From Streptomyces sp. SCSIO 75703 (GTDB taxonomy: Bacteria; Actinomycetota; Actinomycetes; Streptomycetales; Streptomycetaceae): DNA of 64,000 nucleotides. The stretch lies in the NCBI RefSeq assembly GCF_036607905.1, contig NZ_CP144555.1, positions 4,588,001-4,652,000 of the forward strand, in the 5' to 3' direction. Of the stretch, positions 19,396-27,446 are shown one piece after another (within the stretch, counting starts at the first letter, position 1; every line of letters begins with the position of its first letter). Below the pieces are notes generated by a model. The model searched no databases. It worked only from the letters and a program-made list of their open reading frames with translations, and was not told the DNA's origin. A program made the position numbers and the translations under genes.

Positions 19396-20742
19396 TCACT
19401 TCTTCACGCGGACGGTTCTGGTCGACCGGGTGTCGAGAGTCATCTCGTCGGCCTCCCCGACCGCCGCTTTGAGTCGCACAGTACCCGCCGCCGCGTCGAC
19501 CACGTCCACCACCTTCGCAAGCAATTTCGCCGTATCCGCGTTTCCGGAGGCTCCGGCGAGCTGAACCGCGCGGCCCAGTTTGGCCGTTGCTCCGCCGATG
19601 TCTCCCGTTCTGCGGAGTTCGAGACCTTGTCGGATGGCCTGTGCCAGTTCGGCCTGCCCGGTGTAGTGGGCGACTTGGGGGTTGATGGCGGTGGAGACGG
19701 CGACGTCGTCGGTCCACACCGCCCGCACCAGGCCCTGGGCGCCGAGGTCGCGGGCGCCGCCGTCGGGCTCCGGGATCACCAGGCCGACGCGGGCCGCGAG
19801 CATCTCCCGGCCCAGCCCGGCGGGCGGCACCCGCACGCCCACGTGGTAGTCCCGCGACTCGTCGCCCCAGGAACCGAGCGGGTAGTCGCCGGCGCGCGGC
19901 CCGGCCTCGGTCCGGCGGCCGGTCAACTCCTCGACGGCGGGCGCCACCTGTTTGACGAACCGCACGGTGGACCCGGCCGGCGTCCACAGGCGCAGCGCGA
20001 CGTCGGCGACCTCCTTGCCCATCGCCGTCTCCATCAGCCGCGTGAAGTCGGCGGTGAGACCGGCCGGGTCGGCGACGATGTCGGCGGAGCCGAGCAGCGC
20101 GGAGGCGACCGCTGTGACCTCTTTCACCTCCCAGTCGGTGCCCACCCCGCGGGCGTCGCAGGTGAACCGGCCCGCGCAGGCGTCCAGCGCGGACCGCAGG
20201 CCGGCGGCCGACTCGTGCTCGTTGCGGCCGTCGGTGAGCAGGATGCCGTGCCGGATCGTGACGTCCGCGGCGGTCAGCAGCCGGCCGGCGAGGCGCAGCC
20301 AGGTGCCGATGGCGGTGCCGCCGCCCGCGTCGAGCCGGCCCAGGGCCCGCGTCGCCTCCTGCCGGGTGGCGGCGCCGGCGACCGCGAGCCGGCCGCCGCC
20401 GGGATAGACCTCGCGGGCGGTGTGGGTGCCGGCCACCACCGCGAACCGCACCCCGTCGCGCAGGGTGCCGACGGCGGCGGCCGTCGCGTCGCGGGCGTGG
20501 CGCATCTTGGCGGTCGGGTGGCCCATCGAGCCCGAGCAGTCGACCATGAGCACCACCGCGGCGGACGGGCCCCCGCCCGGCGCGTGGAGGCGGGGCGCGG
20601 AGGCCGCGCCGCCGGTCGTGCCGCCGCCGGTCGCGGTGACGGTCACGATCGCGTCGACGTCGCCGCCGCCCTCGGGGAGGTACTCGTTCTGGTACACGTC
20701 GACCGAGAACCGCGGCACGTTCGGTTTCGAGAAGTCGGCCAT
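19396..20742 (-). CDS. von Willebrand factor A domain protein (TerY-like)
   Basis: ATG start; 448 residues, no signal peptide. A beta-rich N-terminal part (FSVDVYQNEYLPEGGGDVDAI, shown here only as its type) precedes a vWA domain with a complete MIDAS: Asp68-Cys-Ser70-Gly-Ser72 (DCSGSMG), Thr in GGGTAIGTW, and Asp in LLTDGRNEHE. The C-terminal 100 residues are helical with TPR-like character (LAQAIRQGLELRRTGDIGGATAKLGRAV region). vWA proteins of this type assemble with kinases and phosphatases in TerY-P triads. It lies between the PP2C gene and the FHA gene, 46 bases before the latter. Confidence 0.85.
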   Translation of the reverse strand: MADFSKPNVPRFSVDVYQNEYLPEGGGDVDAIVTVTATGGGTTGGAASAPRLHAPGGGPSAAVVLMVDCSGSMGHPTAKMRHARDATAAAVGTLRDGVRFAVVAGTHTAREVYPGGGRLAVAGAATRQEATRALGRLDAGGGTAIGTWLRLAGRLLTAADVTIRHGILLTDGRNEHESAAGLRSALDACAGRFTCDARGVGTDWEVKEVTAVASALLGSADIVADPAGLTADFTRLMETAMGKEVADVALRLWTPAGSTVRFVKQVAPAVEELTGRRTEAGPRAGDYPLGSWGDESRDYHVGVRVPPAGLGREMLAARVGLVIPEPDGGARDLGAQGLVRAVWTDDVAVSTAINPQVAHYTGQAELAQAIRQGLELRRTGDIGGATAKLGRAVQLAGASGNADTAKLLAKVVDVVDAAAGTVRLKAAVGEADEMTLDTRSTRTVRVKK

Positions 20743-20817
20743 GCCGGTCCGCCACCCCCTACGCGCCCCGCACGGGCGGGGCGCCTGCCGGTACGGACCG
20801 CCCCCTGCGGCCCGTGA

Positions 20818-20854
20818 GGGCCCGCCGCGGGCACGCCCGCCCGCGGCGGGGCCC
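20818..20854. terminator. Strong hairpin between PP2C and vWA genes
   Basis: CCCGCCGCGGG (20821-20831) pairs with CCCGCGGCGGG (20840-20850), with three more GC pairs outside a bulge. It lies just downstream of the PP2C stop codon, within a 138-base gap. A second hairpin (8 bp, 6-base loop) lies at 20763-20784. The first may terminate or attenuate the upstream operon, so vWA and FHA could have lower or separate expression. Confidence 0.5.
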
Positions 20855-20880
20855 GGCGGGGGCCCGCGCCGCGCGAGACC

Positions 20881-22260
20881 TCAGGCCGATCCTGCCCGCG
20901 CGTGCGGCCCGGGGAACGGCACGACGGCCACTGTTACGTTGTCGTGGCCCCCGCCGTCGAGGGCGTGGCCGACCAGGACGCGGGCGGCGTGCAGCGGGCG
21001 GGCGGCGGCGTCCGCGGGGAGCACCCGCGCCATCTCCTCGGGCGATTCGGCGTAGTTCCACAGGCCGTCGGTGCAGACCACCAGTACACCGGGGCGGTCC
21101 GGTTTGAACGCGGCGGTGTGCGGCTCCAGTTCGTAGGCGTCGGCGCCGAGCCAGCCGGTGATGGCGTGGGCGCGTTCGTCGGCGTACGCCTCGGCCTCGG
21201 TCATCAGGCCCGCGGCGACCATCTGCGCGGCCCACGAGTCGTCCTCGGTGAGCCGGGCCGGCGGCGCGGCGCGGTCCTCGGGCACCCAGTAGACGCGGCT
21301 GTCGCCGACCCAGCCGACGACCAGCAGGCCGGCGGCGACCACCGCGCCGACCAGGGTGCAGGCCGGCGCGTTCTGGTGCGGGGCCCGCTCGCGGGCGGTG
21401 GCGGGTTCCCCGGCCAGCGCGTTGACGGCGTGCGAGGCGGCCAGGATGGCGTCGTGCAGGGCCTGTTGGGGGTGGGTGCCGCGGGGCAGGGCGGTCAGCA
21501 CCGTGTCGGCGGCGGCGCGCGCGGCGGCGAGGGAGGCGTCGTCCGGGCGGGTCGCCGAGGAGACGCCGTCGCAGACCACGGCCAGGGCGGCGGGGGCGCC
21601 GTCCGGCAGCGTGGTGTCGCCGACGCAGAAGGCGTCCTCGTTGCGGTGGTGGCGCAGCCCGCGGTCGCTGACGGCGGCGACGGGGCCGCACTCCTGCTCC
21701 AGGTGATCCCGTTCCCGGGGCTGGGCGTGCCCGCAGTTCTCGCAGTAGCCGTCGCGGTCGACGCGGCCCGCGCGGCAGGCCACGCAGACCCGCTCGGCCG
21801 CGGCGGGCGGGGCCGCGGGGTCCGCCGCGGGGGCGGGCGGTGCCGTCGGCGCCGGGGCGGGGGAGCGGCGCGGGTCGGGTGCCTGCAACGGGTACTCCTC
21901 GGGCTCGCGCGGCCGGTCCAGCCGCACCCCCGACGACTGTCCCGGCGCGGGGGACCGCGGCGGGGGCGGCGGCGCGGGCGGGGCCGCGGCCGGGCCGCCG
22001 GAGTCGGTGCCGGGCAGGTCGGCGGGGGTGTGCGGGGCGGAGCGCTCGGGGCCCTCCGGTTCGCGGGCGGGTGGCCAGGCCACGCCGCCGGGCGGCGCGG
22101 GCGCCGGGCCGTCCATGGCGAGGGTCGGGTGGTCCGCGGGCGGGGCCGGCACCGCGGACAGGTCGTGACCGCAGGCGCCGCAGTAGCGGTCGCCCGGCTC
22201 CAGGGGCTCGTCACAGCCGGGGCACCTGGGCACGGCTGCTTGCCGGGGCATCTGCGACAT
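20881..22260 (-). CDS. PP2C-type protein phosphatase with two zinc ribbons
   Basis: ATG start 3 bases after the kinase stop codon; 459 residues. Cys13, 16, 27 and 30 and Cys159, 162, 173 and 176 form two C4 zinc-ribbon-like modules separated by a Pro-rich linker. The PP2C domain follows: RNEDAF with Asp209, VVCDGVSS with Asp231, GWVGDSRVYW, CTDGLWN and GGHDNVTVAVV, so all metal-binding aspartates are present. No membrane segment. It presumably reverses Ser/Thr phosphorylation made by the adjacent PknG-like kinase. In mycobacteria PknG is encoded without such a phosphatase neighbour, so the pairing is informative. Confidence 0.9.
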   Translation of the reverse strand: MSQMPRQAAVPRCPGCDEPLEPGDRYCGACGHDLSAVPAPPADHPTLAMDGPAPAPPGGVAWPPAREPEGPERSAPHTPADLPGTDSGGPAAAPPAPPPPPRSPAPGQSSGVRLDRPREPEEYPLQAPDPRRSPAPAPTAPPAPAADPAAPPAAAERVCVACRAGRVDRDGYCENCGHAQPRERDHLEQECGPVAAVSDRGLRHHRNEDAFCVGDTTLPDGAPAALAVVCDGVSSATRPDDASLAAARAAADTVLTALPRGTHPQQALHDAILAASHAVNALAGEPATARERAPHQNAPACTLVGAVVAAGLLVVGWVGDSRVYWVPEDRAAPPARLTEDDSWAAQMVAAGLMTEAEAYADERAHAITGWLGADAYELEPHTAAFKPDRPGVLVVCTDGLWNYAESPEEMARVLPADAAARPLHAARVLVGHALDGGGHDNVTVAVVPFPGPHARAGSA

Positions 22261-22263
22261 CGG

Positions 22264-24930
22264 CTACACCCACGTCCGGGGGCGGTAGCGGTTGGCTCGT
22301 TCCACCAGGTCGTTCCTCTCCTCGCCGCCGTGTGCCAGCCGTGCCAGCGCGCGGTACGAACGCTCCAGGCCGAAGCGCAGGCCCCGTTCGTCCAGGCCGC
22401 TGCCGAGCAGCGTCCGCCCTCCGGGGGCGGGAGCGACGGAGCCCCGGCCTCCGGAGAGTACCCAGTCCAGGGCGCGGCCGAGCACCTCGGTCGAGAGCCG
22501 CTCGCGCCGCGCAGGGTCCAGACCGTACACGTCCAGCGCCTCCACCTGTCGCGCCGCGGCCGTCAGATCGTCGGGGAACGCCAGGTCGCCGGGCGCGGCG
22601 GCGCGCCGCCGCAGCCGTGCCCGGACGGCGGCGACCCGGGCCGCGGTGTAGTGGATGGACGACTCCGGCACCGACTCCAGCGTGTTGACGGCGCCCGCGC
22701 GGTCGCCGTCGGCGAGCAGCACCCGGGCGAGGCCGAAAGCCGCGCTCACATGGCTCGGGTCCGTCACCCAGACCAGGCGGTAGTACTCGGCGGCGTTGTC
22801 GAGCTGGCCCAGCACCTCCGCGCACAGGGCGAGCGCCAGCTTGGGCGCGATCTCGCCGGGGAAGGCGTCGTAGACCGCGTCGAAGGCGAGCGCGGCGCCC
22901 TCGTGGTCGCCGGTCACCTGGGCGGCCAGGCCCCGGTGCCAGACCACCCGCCAGTCGTCGGGCAGCCCGGCCTCCACCTCGCGCAGGATCTCCAGCGCCC
23001 CGGGCGCGTCGCCCCCCTCCAGCCGGGCCCGGACCCGGCGCAGCAGCGTCTCGGTGGACGGCGCGGGCGCGGCGGCCAGCACACCGAGCAGTTCGCCGGG
23101 CGCGGAGGCCGTCAGACCCGCGAGGAAAGAGGCGTTCGGGTCCTGCGGGTCGACGCGGGGGGCCGGCAGGGCGAGCGCCGCGGCGGCCGCGTCCACCGGC
23201 CGCACGAGACCGGGGCCCGCCCCGCCCTCGCCGGCCGCGGACCCGCCGGCGGCGCCCCCCAGCGCACCGGTGCCCGCACCGCTGAGGCCGCCCGCCGCGT
23301 GCCCGCCGGTCGCGCCGCCGCGCGTCCCGGCGGCCGTGCGCTCCTCCCCGTGCGCCCGCGCCCCCGTACGCGCCCCGTCCCCGCCCGCCGGGAAGCGCCC
23401 CGCGCCGGCACCGGACGGCAGCCCCGCGCCCCGGCGGCGCACCCGGCGCGGACGGAAGCCCAGCGGGGACACCTCCCCGTCCAGCTCCGGGAACAACTCC
23501 GTGTCCGGCACCCGCGCTTCGGGTCCGAACAGGGCCGACACGGCGGGCCGGGCGTGCCCCGTCCCGAGCGAGACCACCTCACGCAGCACGCCCGTCAACT
23601 GCTCCGCCATCTCCTGCGCCGAGGCGAACCGGCGGGCCGGGTCCGGGTCGGTGGCCCGCACCAGCAGCCGGTAGAAGGACTCGTGGCGACGGAAGACGTC
23701 GACGGTGTCCGGGTCCGGCAGCGAGTCGGCGTAGACGGTCGTGTACCCCTGGAAGTCGAAGGTGAGCACCGCCAGCGTGCGGGCCACCGTGTACAGGTCG
23801 GAGGCCACCGAGGGCCCCACCTCGGCGACCTCGGGCGCCTGGTAGCCCACCGTGCCGTAGATGGCCGACTCCTCGTCGTCCATCCGGCGCACCGCGCCCA
23901 TGTCGATCAGCTTGAGCTGGTCCTCGCTCTGGAGGGCGTTGTCGACCTTGAAGTCGCAGTAGAGCAGGTTCCGGCCGTGCAGGTGGCCGAGGGCCTCCAG
24001 CGCCTCGATGCCGTAGGCGCACGCCTGTTCCACCGGCAGCGGGTCGCGCCTGCCGCCGGGCGTGCGGCGGGAGTTGGCGATCTCCTTCAGCGACTTGCCG
24101 CCCACGTACTCCATGACGATGTAGCCGTCCAGGGAACCGGTGCGCGGGTCGAGGTGCTCGACGAAGTTGTAGATCCGCACGATGTTGGCGTGCTCGATCT
24201 CCGCGAGGAAACGCCGCTCGGAGATGGCCGCCGCCATCGCGTCCTGGTCCCCGGTGTCCAGCAGCCCCTTGAGGACCACCCAGCGGTCGGAGACCGCCTT
24301 GTCGACGGCGAGGTAGATCCAGCCCAGCCCGCCGTGGGCGAGGCACCCCGCCACCTCGTACTGGCCGTGCACCACGTCCCCGGCGCGCAGTTTGGGCACG
24401 AAGGAGTACGGGTGCCCGCACTTGGTGCAGAAGCCCTCCGTGCGCCCCGGCCGCTCCCCGCGCGCCCGCCCCACCGGGGCCCCGCAGTCGGCGCGCGAGC
24501 AGTACCGCTTGCGCTCGGGCACCTGCGGCCGCTCCAGCACCATGGCGCGCGGGTCGGGCCGCGGGACCGCCGGGACCTCGACCAGTCCGGCCCCCAGCCG
24601 CCCCCGCCCCGACGAACCGGCCGCCGAGCCCGAACTGCGCACCGACACCGACCGGCCCGTCGGCCGGCCCGACGCGGAGCGGACCAGCCGCCCCGACACC
24701 GACCGGCGGGACCGCGCGGACCGCGAGGCCGTCCGCGCGCTCCGGCCGCCGCCCGAGGAGCCGCCCGCGCCGGTCAGCCCGGTCGGCAGCGAGCCCACCG
24801 ACCCGTCCCCGGGCCCCGGCGCCACGACCGGGGCGAGGCCGCAGGTGCCGCAGTACAGCCCGCCGCCGCCCATGTCCTCGTACGTCCCGCCGCAGCCGGG
24901 GCGCTGGCAGGCGCGCCGCTCCTGGCTCAT
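22264..24930 (-). CDS. pknG: PknG-like Ser/Thr protein kinase with zinc ribbons and TPR domain
   Basis: ATG start 19 bases after the preceding gene; 888 residues; stop codon TAG. Cys8, 13, 27 and 30 and a second C4 set at about 143-172 replace the rubredoxin-like module of mycobacterial PknG. The kinase domain has Lys221 in VVLKG, the PknG-style catalytic loop YCDFKVDN with Asp326, and DMG at 343-345 instead of DFG. GTVGYQAPE is the activation segment end. After a Gly/Ala-rich linker, the C-terminal third has PknG-type TPRs (LPDDWRVVWHRGLAA, PKLALALCAEVLG). No membrane segment, as in PknG. In mycobacteria the kinase receives amino-acid signals through GlnH and GlnX and phosphorylates an FHA protein; homologues of all of these are present here. 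Confidence 0.92.
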   Translation of the reverse strand: MSQERRACQRPGCGGTYEDMGGGGLYCGTCGLAPVVAPGPGDGSVGSLPTGLTGAGGSSGGGRSARTASRSARSRRSVSGRLVRSASGRPTGRSVSVRSSGSAAGSSGRGRLGAGLVEVPAVPRPDPRAMVLERPQVPERKRYCSRADCGAPVGRARGERPGRTEGFCTKCGHPYSFVPKLRAGDVVHGQYEVAGCLAHGGLGWIYLAVDKAVSDRWVVLKGLLDTGDQDAMAAAISERRFLAEIEHANIVRIYNFVEHLDPRTGSLDGYIVMEYVGGKSLKEIANSRRTPGGRRDPLPVEQACAYGIEALEALGHLHGRNLLYCDFKVDNALQSEDQLKLIDMGAVRRMDDEESAIYGTVGYQAPEVAEVGPSVASDLYTVARTLAVLTFDFQGYTTVYADSLPDPDTVDVFRRHESFYRLLVRATDPDPARRFASAQEMAEQLTGVLREVVSLGTGHARPAVSALFGPEARVPDTELFPELDGEVSPLGFRPRRVRRRGAGLPSGAGAGRFPAGGDGARTGARAHGEERTAAGTRGGATGGHAAGGLSGAGTGALGGAAGGSAAGEGGAGPGLVRPVDAAAAALALPAPRVDPQDPNASFLAGLTASAPGELLGVLAAAPAPSTETLLRRVRARLEGGDAPGALEILREVEAGLPDDWRVVWHRGLAAQVTGDHEGAALAFDAVYDAFPGEIAPKLALALCAEVLGQLDNAAEYYRLVWVTDPSHVSAAFGLARVLLADGDRAGAVNTLESVPESSIHYTAARVAAVRARLRRRAAAPGDLAFPDDLTAAARQVEALDVYGLDPARRERLSTEVLGRALDWVLSGGRGSVAPAPGGRTLLGSGLDERGLRFGLERSYRALARLAHGGEERNDLVERANRYRPRTWV

Positions 24931-24949
24931 GCCGTCCTCTCCCCGTTGC

Positions 24950-26260
24950 TCACGCGCCCGGCCCCGTCCGGTCCGCCGGCCCGCCCTGGCCCGGCACCCG
25001 CTGGGCGGGGCCCAGCAGTTCGGCCGCCGCCCGCTGGTAGCGCAGCACGGCCTCCTCGGCGACCCGCAGGTCGCACGGCGCGCTCCACAGCATCCGCCGC
25101 GCCCGCTCGTACTTCTCCACCAGTTCGGGGTCCCCGGCGAGCCCGAGCCGGGCCGTCTTCGCCTTGTAGGCGTCCAGCCGGCCGCGCAGTTCGGCGCGGA
25201 CCGCGAGCGGCGCGGTGACCGCCGTCAACGACTCCCGGGCCCGCAGCAGTTCGTCCTCGGCCTGCTCCTCCAGCGCCTCCAGGAGCGGGGACAGCCGGTG
25301 CCACTGGGCGTGCCGGCGGTACTCGGCGGCGGCCACCAGCCGCTCCTGCAGCGCGGTCGGCGGGCCGCTGACCACCGGCACCTCCGTCGCGGCGATCTTC
25401 GCCAGCACCTCGCCGCGCGCGGTGCGCGCCTCGGCGAGGGTGCGGTCGGCGCGGGAGAGCACGTCCCGCAGCCGCACGATCCGCTGCTCGGCGTCCTGGC
25501 GGACCGCGAGCACCGCGTCGATCTCCCGGCGCACGTCCTCCAGCGCCCGCGCCTCCCGGTCGTAGACCGTGGTGTCCGGCCGGCCGCCGCCCGGGGCCGA
25601 ACTCCCCTGCGCCGGACGCCAGTAGGCGAGCGGGTCGGAGACCACCCGCTCGCGCAGCACGGTCAGCGTCCGGGTGATCCGCTCCAGGTCGTCGCCGGCC
25701 GGGTGCTCGCCCGGCCGGACGCCGACGGAGTGCGCGAGGCGGCGGGTGCGGCCCAGTTCGGCGGCGAGCAGGTCGATGCGGGCGGGCAGCGCCGACCACA
25801 CCGCGTCCGCGGCCACCACCGTGTCCAGGCAGTCCGCGTAGAGCTGGTTCATGCGGTCCACCAGCGTCCGGAGCGAGTACCGCTCGCCGAGCCGCGCCGG
25901 TGCGCCGGGCGCCGCGGCGGCGGGCAGGGCGACGGGCTCCCCGCGCAGCAGTTCCGTCAGCTCCGCCAGGTCCTCGCGGCTGGACCAGCGCCGCCGGGCG
26001 CGGATCTCCCGGGCGGTGCGCAGCGCGCCGGTGTACGCGTCGAAGCAGGTCCACAGCAGCGCGATCGACGCCTCCGCCGCGGCCCAGCGCTCGCGGGTGA
26101 CACCGGTGAGTTCGGCGCCCTCGAGGAGTCTGCGGCCCGCGTGGTCCTGGAGGGCGAGGAGCGAGGTCTCCACGGCCTCGTGCTCGACGCCGAGCCGCGC
26201 CAGCGCACGGTCCACCTCGTCCCGGTCCATCACCGGCCCGGTGGGTCCCGTGTCGCCCAT
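24950..26260 (-). CDS. Helical protein of unknown function in the pknG operon
   Basis: ATG start with GAGAGG 6 bases upstream; 436 residues. I recognise no domain. The sequence is almost entirely amphipathic helix with heptad-like stretches (REARALEDVRREIDAVLAVR, EALEEQAEDELLRARESL) and has a disordered Pro-rich C-terminus. There is no signal peptide or membrane segment, so it is cytoplasmic. It lies between glnH and pknG, with short gaps on both sides, a position that has no counterpart in M. tuberculosis as I know it. A scaffold linking the membrane receptor to the kinase is a reasonable guess, nothing more. Confidence 0.8.
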   Translation of the reverse strand: MGDTGPTGPVMDRDEVDRALARLGVEHEAVETSLLALQDHAGRRLLEGAELTGVTRERWAAAEASIALLWTCFDAYTGALRTAREIRARRRWSSREDLAELTELLRGEPVALPAAAAPGAPARLGERYSLRTLVDRMNQLYADCLDTVVAADAVWSALPARIDLLAAELGRTRRLAHSVGVRPGEHPAGDDLERITRTLTVLRERVVSDPLAYWRPAQGSSAPGGGRPDTTVYDREARALEDVRREIDAVLAVRQDAEQRIVRLRDVLSRADRTLAEARTARGEVLAKIAATEVPVVSGPPTALQERLVAAAEYRRHAQWHRLSPLLEALEEQAEDELLRARESLTAVTAPLAVRAELRGRLDAYKAKTARLGLAGDPELVEKYERARRMLWSAPCDLRVAEEAVLRYQRAAAELLGPAQRVPGQGGPADRTGPGA

Positions 26261-26328
26261 CGATCACCTCTCGCTGCCTCGGACTCGGTCGTGCCTGTTT
26301 CCCGGTTCCTTCCCCGGGTGACGCGCGT

Positions 26329-27378
26329 TCAGCCCGTACGCAGGTACTTCGGGTCCGGCGGCGCCGACTTCGACGCGTCGCGGCCCAGCGTCGGGGCCAG
26401 CCACCGGTCGTACGCGGCCTGCCAGCCGCCGGCGGTGTCCGCGCGGTACTCCACGAGGACCCGGTTGACCCGGCGTACCAGATCGTCGGCGTCCTTCCTC
26501 ATCGCCACGCCGTAGAACTCGGTGGTGAAGGCGTCCCCCTTGATGCGCACCGTGGGATCCTGCGCGGCCTGGCCGGCGGCGAGGGCGCCGTCGGTGACGA
26601 TCGCGTCCACCTCGCCGAGCTGGAGCCGTACCAGACAGTCCAGTTGGTTGGCGACGGTGGTGGAGAAGTCGACGCCGGCCGGCAGGGTGCCCCGCTCGCG
26701 GTCCCGTTCCAGGGTGGCGTGGGCGGTGGAGCCGGAGGCGGTGCACACCCGCCGGCCGGCGAGGCTCGCGTCGTATCCGGTGACGGGGGAGGAGGCGGGC
26801 ACGAGGACCTGCTGGCCGGTCCTGAAGTAGGGCGCGGAGAAGGCGACGTCGGCGAGGCGGGCGCAGGTGATGGTCATGGTGCGGACCACCATGTCGACCC
26901 GGCCGTCCTGGATCGCGCGCACCCGCTGGTCGGTGGGGATCGCCTTGAACTGCACGGCGTCCGGGTCGCCGAGGATGTCCCCGGCTATGCGCCGCACCAG
27001 GTCGATGTCGAAGCCGACCGGGGCCGCGTCGCCGCCGTTGGGGTCGCGGTAGCCCCAGTGGTAGCTGTTCTGGTCGACGCCGACGACCAGCCGGCGCTTG
27101 CCGCCCTCCCGGTTCTTGATCCGCTCCACGGCGGGGCCGTCGTCGCCGGAGGGGGCGAGGGTCTGCTTCTCGGGGTCCCGGCACTCCTGCCCGGCGAGGG
27201 CCGGGCTGCCCTCAGCGCCGGTCCGCGCGGCGCCGTCCGGACCGGCGCCCCGGTCGTCGGCGCCGCGGTGCAGCGCGGGCAGCAGCAGCGCGAAGAGCAG
27301 CGCCAGGGCGCACACGAGGGCCATCGCGCCCACCCCGCCCCAGCCCCGCAGACCGGCCCGCAATCGTCCCCCGCGCAT
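26329..27378 (-). CDS. glnH: GlnH-like amino-acid-binding protein, membrane anchored
   Basis: ATG at 27378 is chosen because GAGAGGGG lies 7 bases upstream; a GTG at 27450 that overlaps the glnX stop would add 24 residues. Product 349 residues. A hydrophobic segment at about 14-36 has no proper lipobox, so it acts as a membrane anchor or uncleaved signal. The rest is a periplasmic-binding-protein fold of the glutamate/glutamine type (SBP_bac_3): VVGVDQNSYHWGYRD, VGFDIDLVRRIAG, VDMVVRTMTIT, GEVDAIVTDG. No ABC permease or ATPase for amino acids is nearby; instead it follows a GlnX-like gene and precedes pknG, as in mycobacteria, where GlnH senses aspartate/glutamate for the kinase. The start codon is the main uncertainty. 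Confidence 0.88.
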   Translation of the reverse strand: MRGGRLRAGLRGWGGVGAMALVCALALLFALLLPALHRGADDRGAGPDGAARTGAEGSPALAGQECRDPEKQTLAPSGDDGPAVERIKNREGGKRRLVVGVDQNSYHWGYRDPNGGDAAPVGFDIDLVRRIAGDILGDPDAVQFKAIPTDQRVRAIQDGRVDMVVRTMTITCARLADVAFSAPYFRTGQQVLVPASSPVTGYDASLAGRRVCTASGSTAHATLERDRERGTLPAGVDFSTTVANQLDCLVRLQLGEVDAIVTDGALAAGQAAQDPTVRIKGDAFTTEFYGVAMRKDADDLVRRVNRVLVEYRADTAGGWQAAYDRWLAPTLGRDASKSAPPDPKYLRTG

Positions 27379-27446
27379 CCCCGTGCCCCTCTCCCCGCCT
27401 TCCGCGTGGCTTCCCCGCCACCGGCCCCGCCCGGGCCCGTACCCGC

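Noticed and set aside
20902..25218. Very long plus-strand open frame (about 1400 codons)
   Set aside because: It lies opposite the PP2C, kinase and helical-protein genes. The translation is Gly/Arg/His-rich without any domain, as expected from antisense of high-GC coding DNA.
24927..26267. Second minus-strand frame overlapping the helical-protein gene
   Set aside because: Arg/Gly/Pro-rich and without a ribosome site; the frame kept has a good ribosome site and balanced helical composition.
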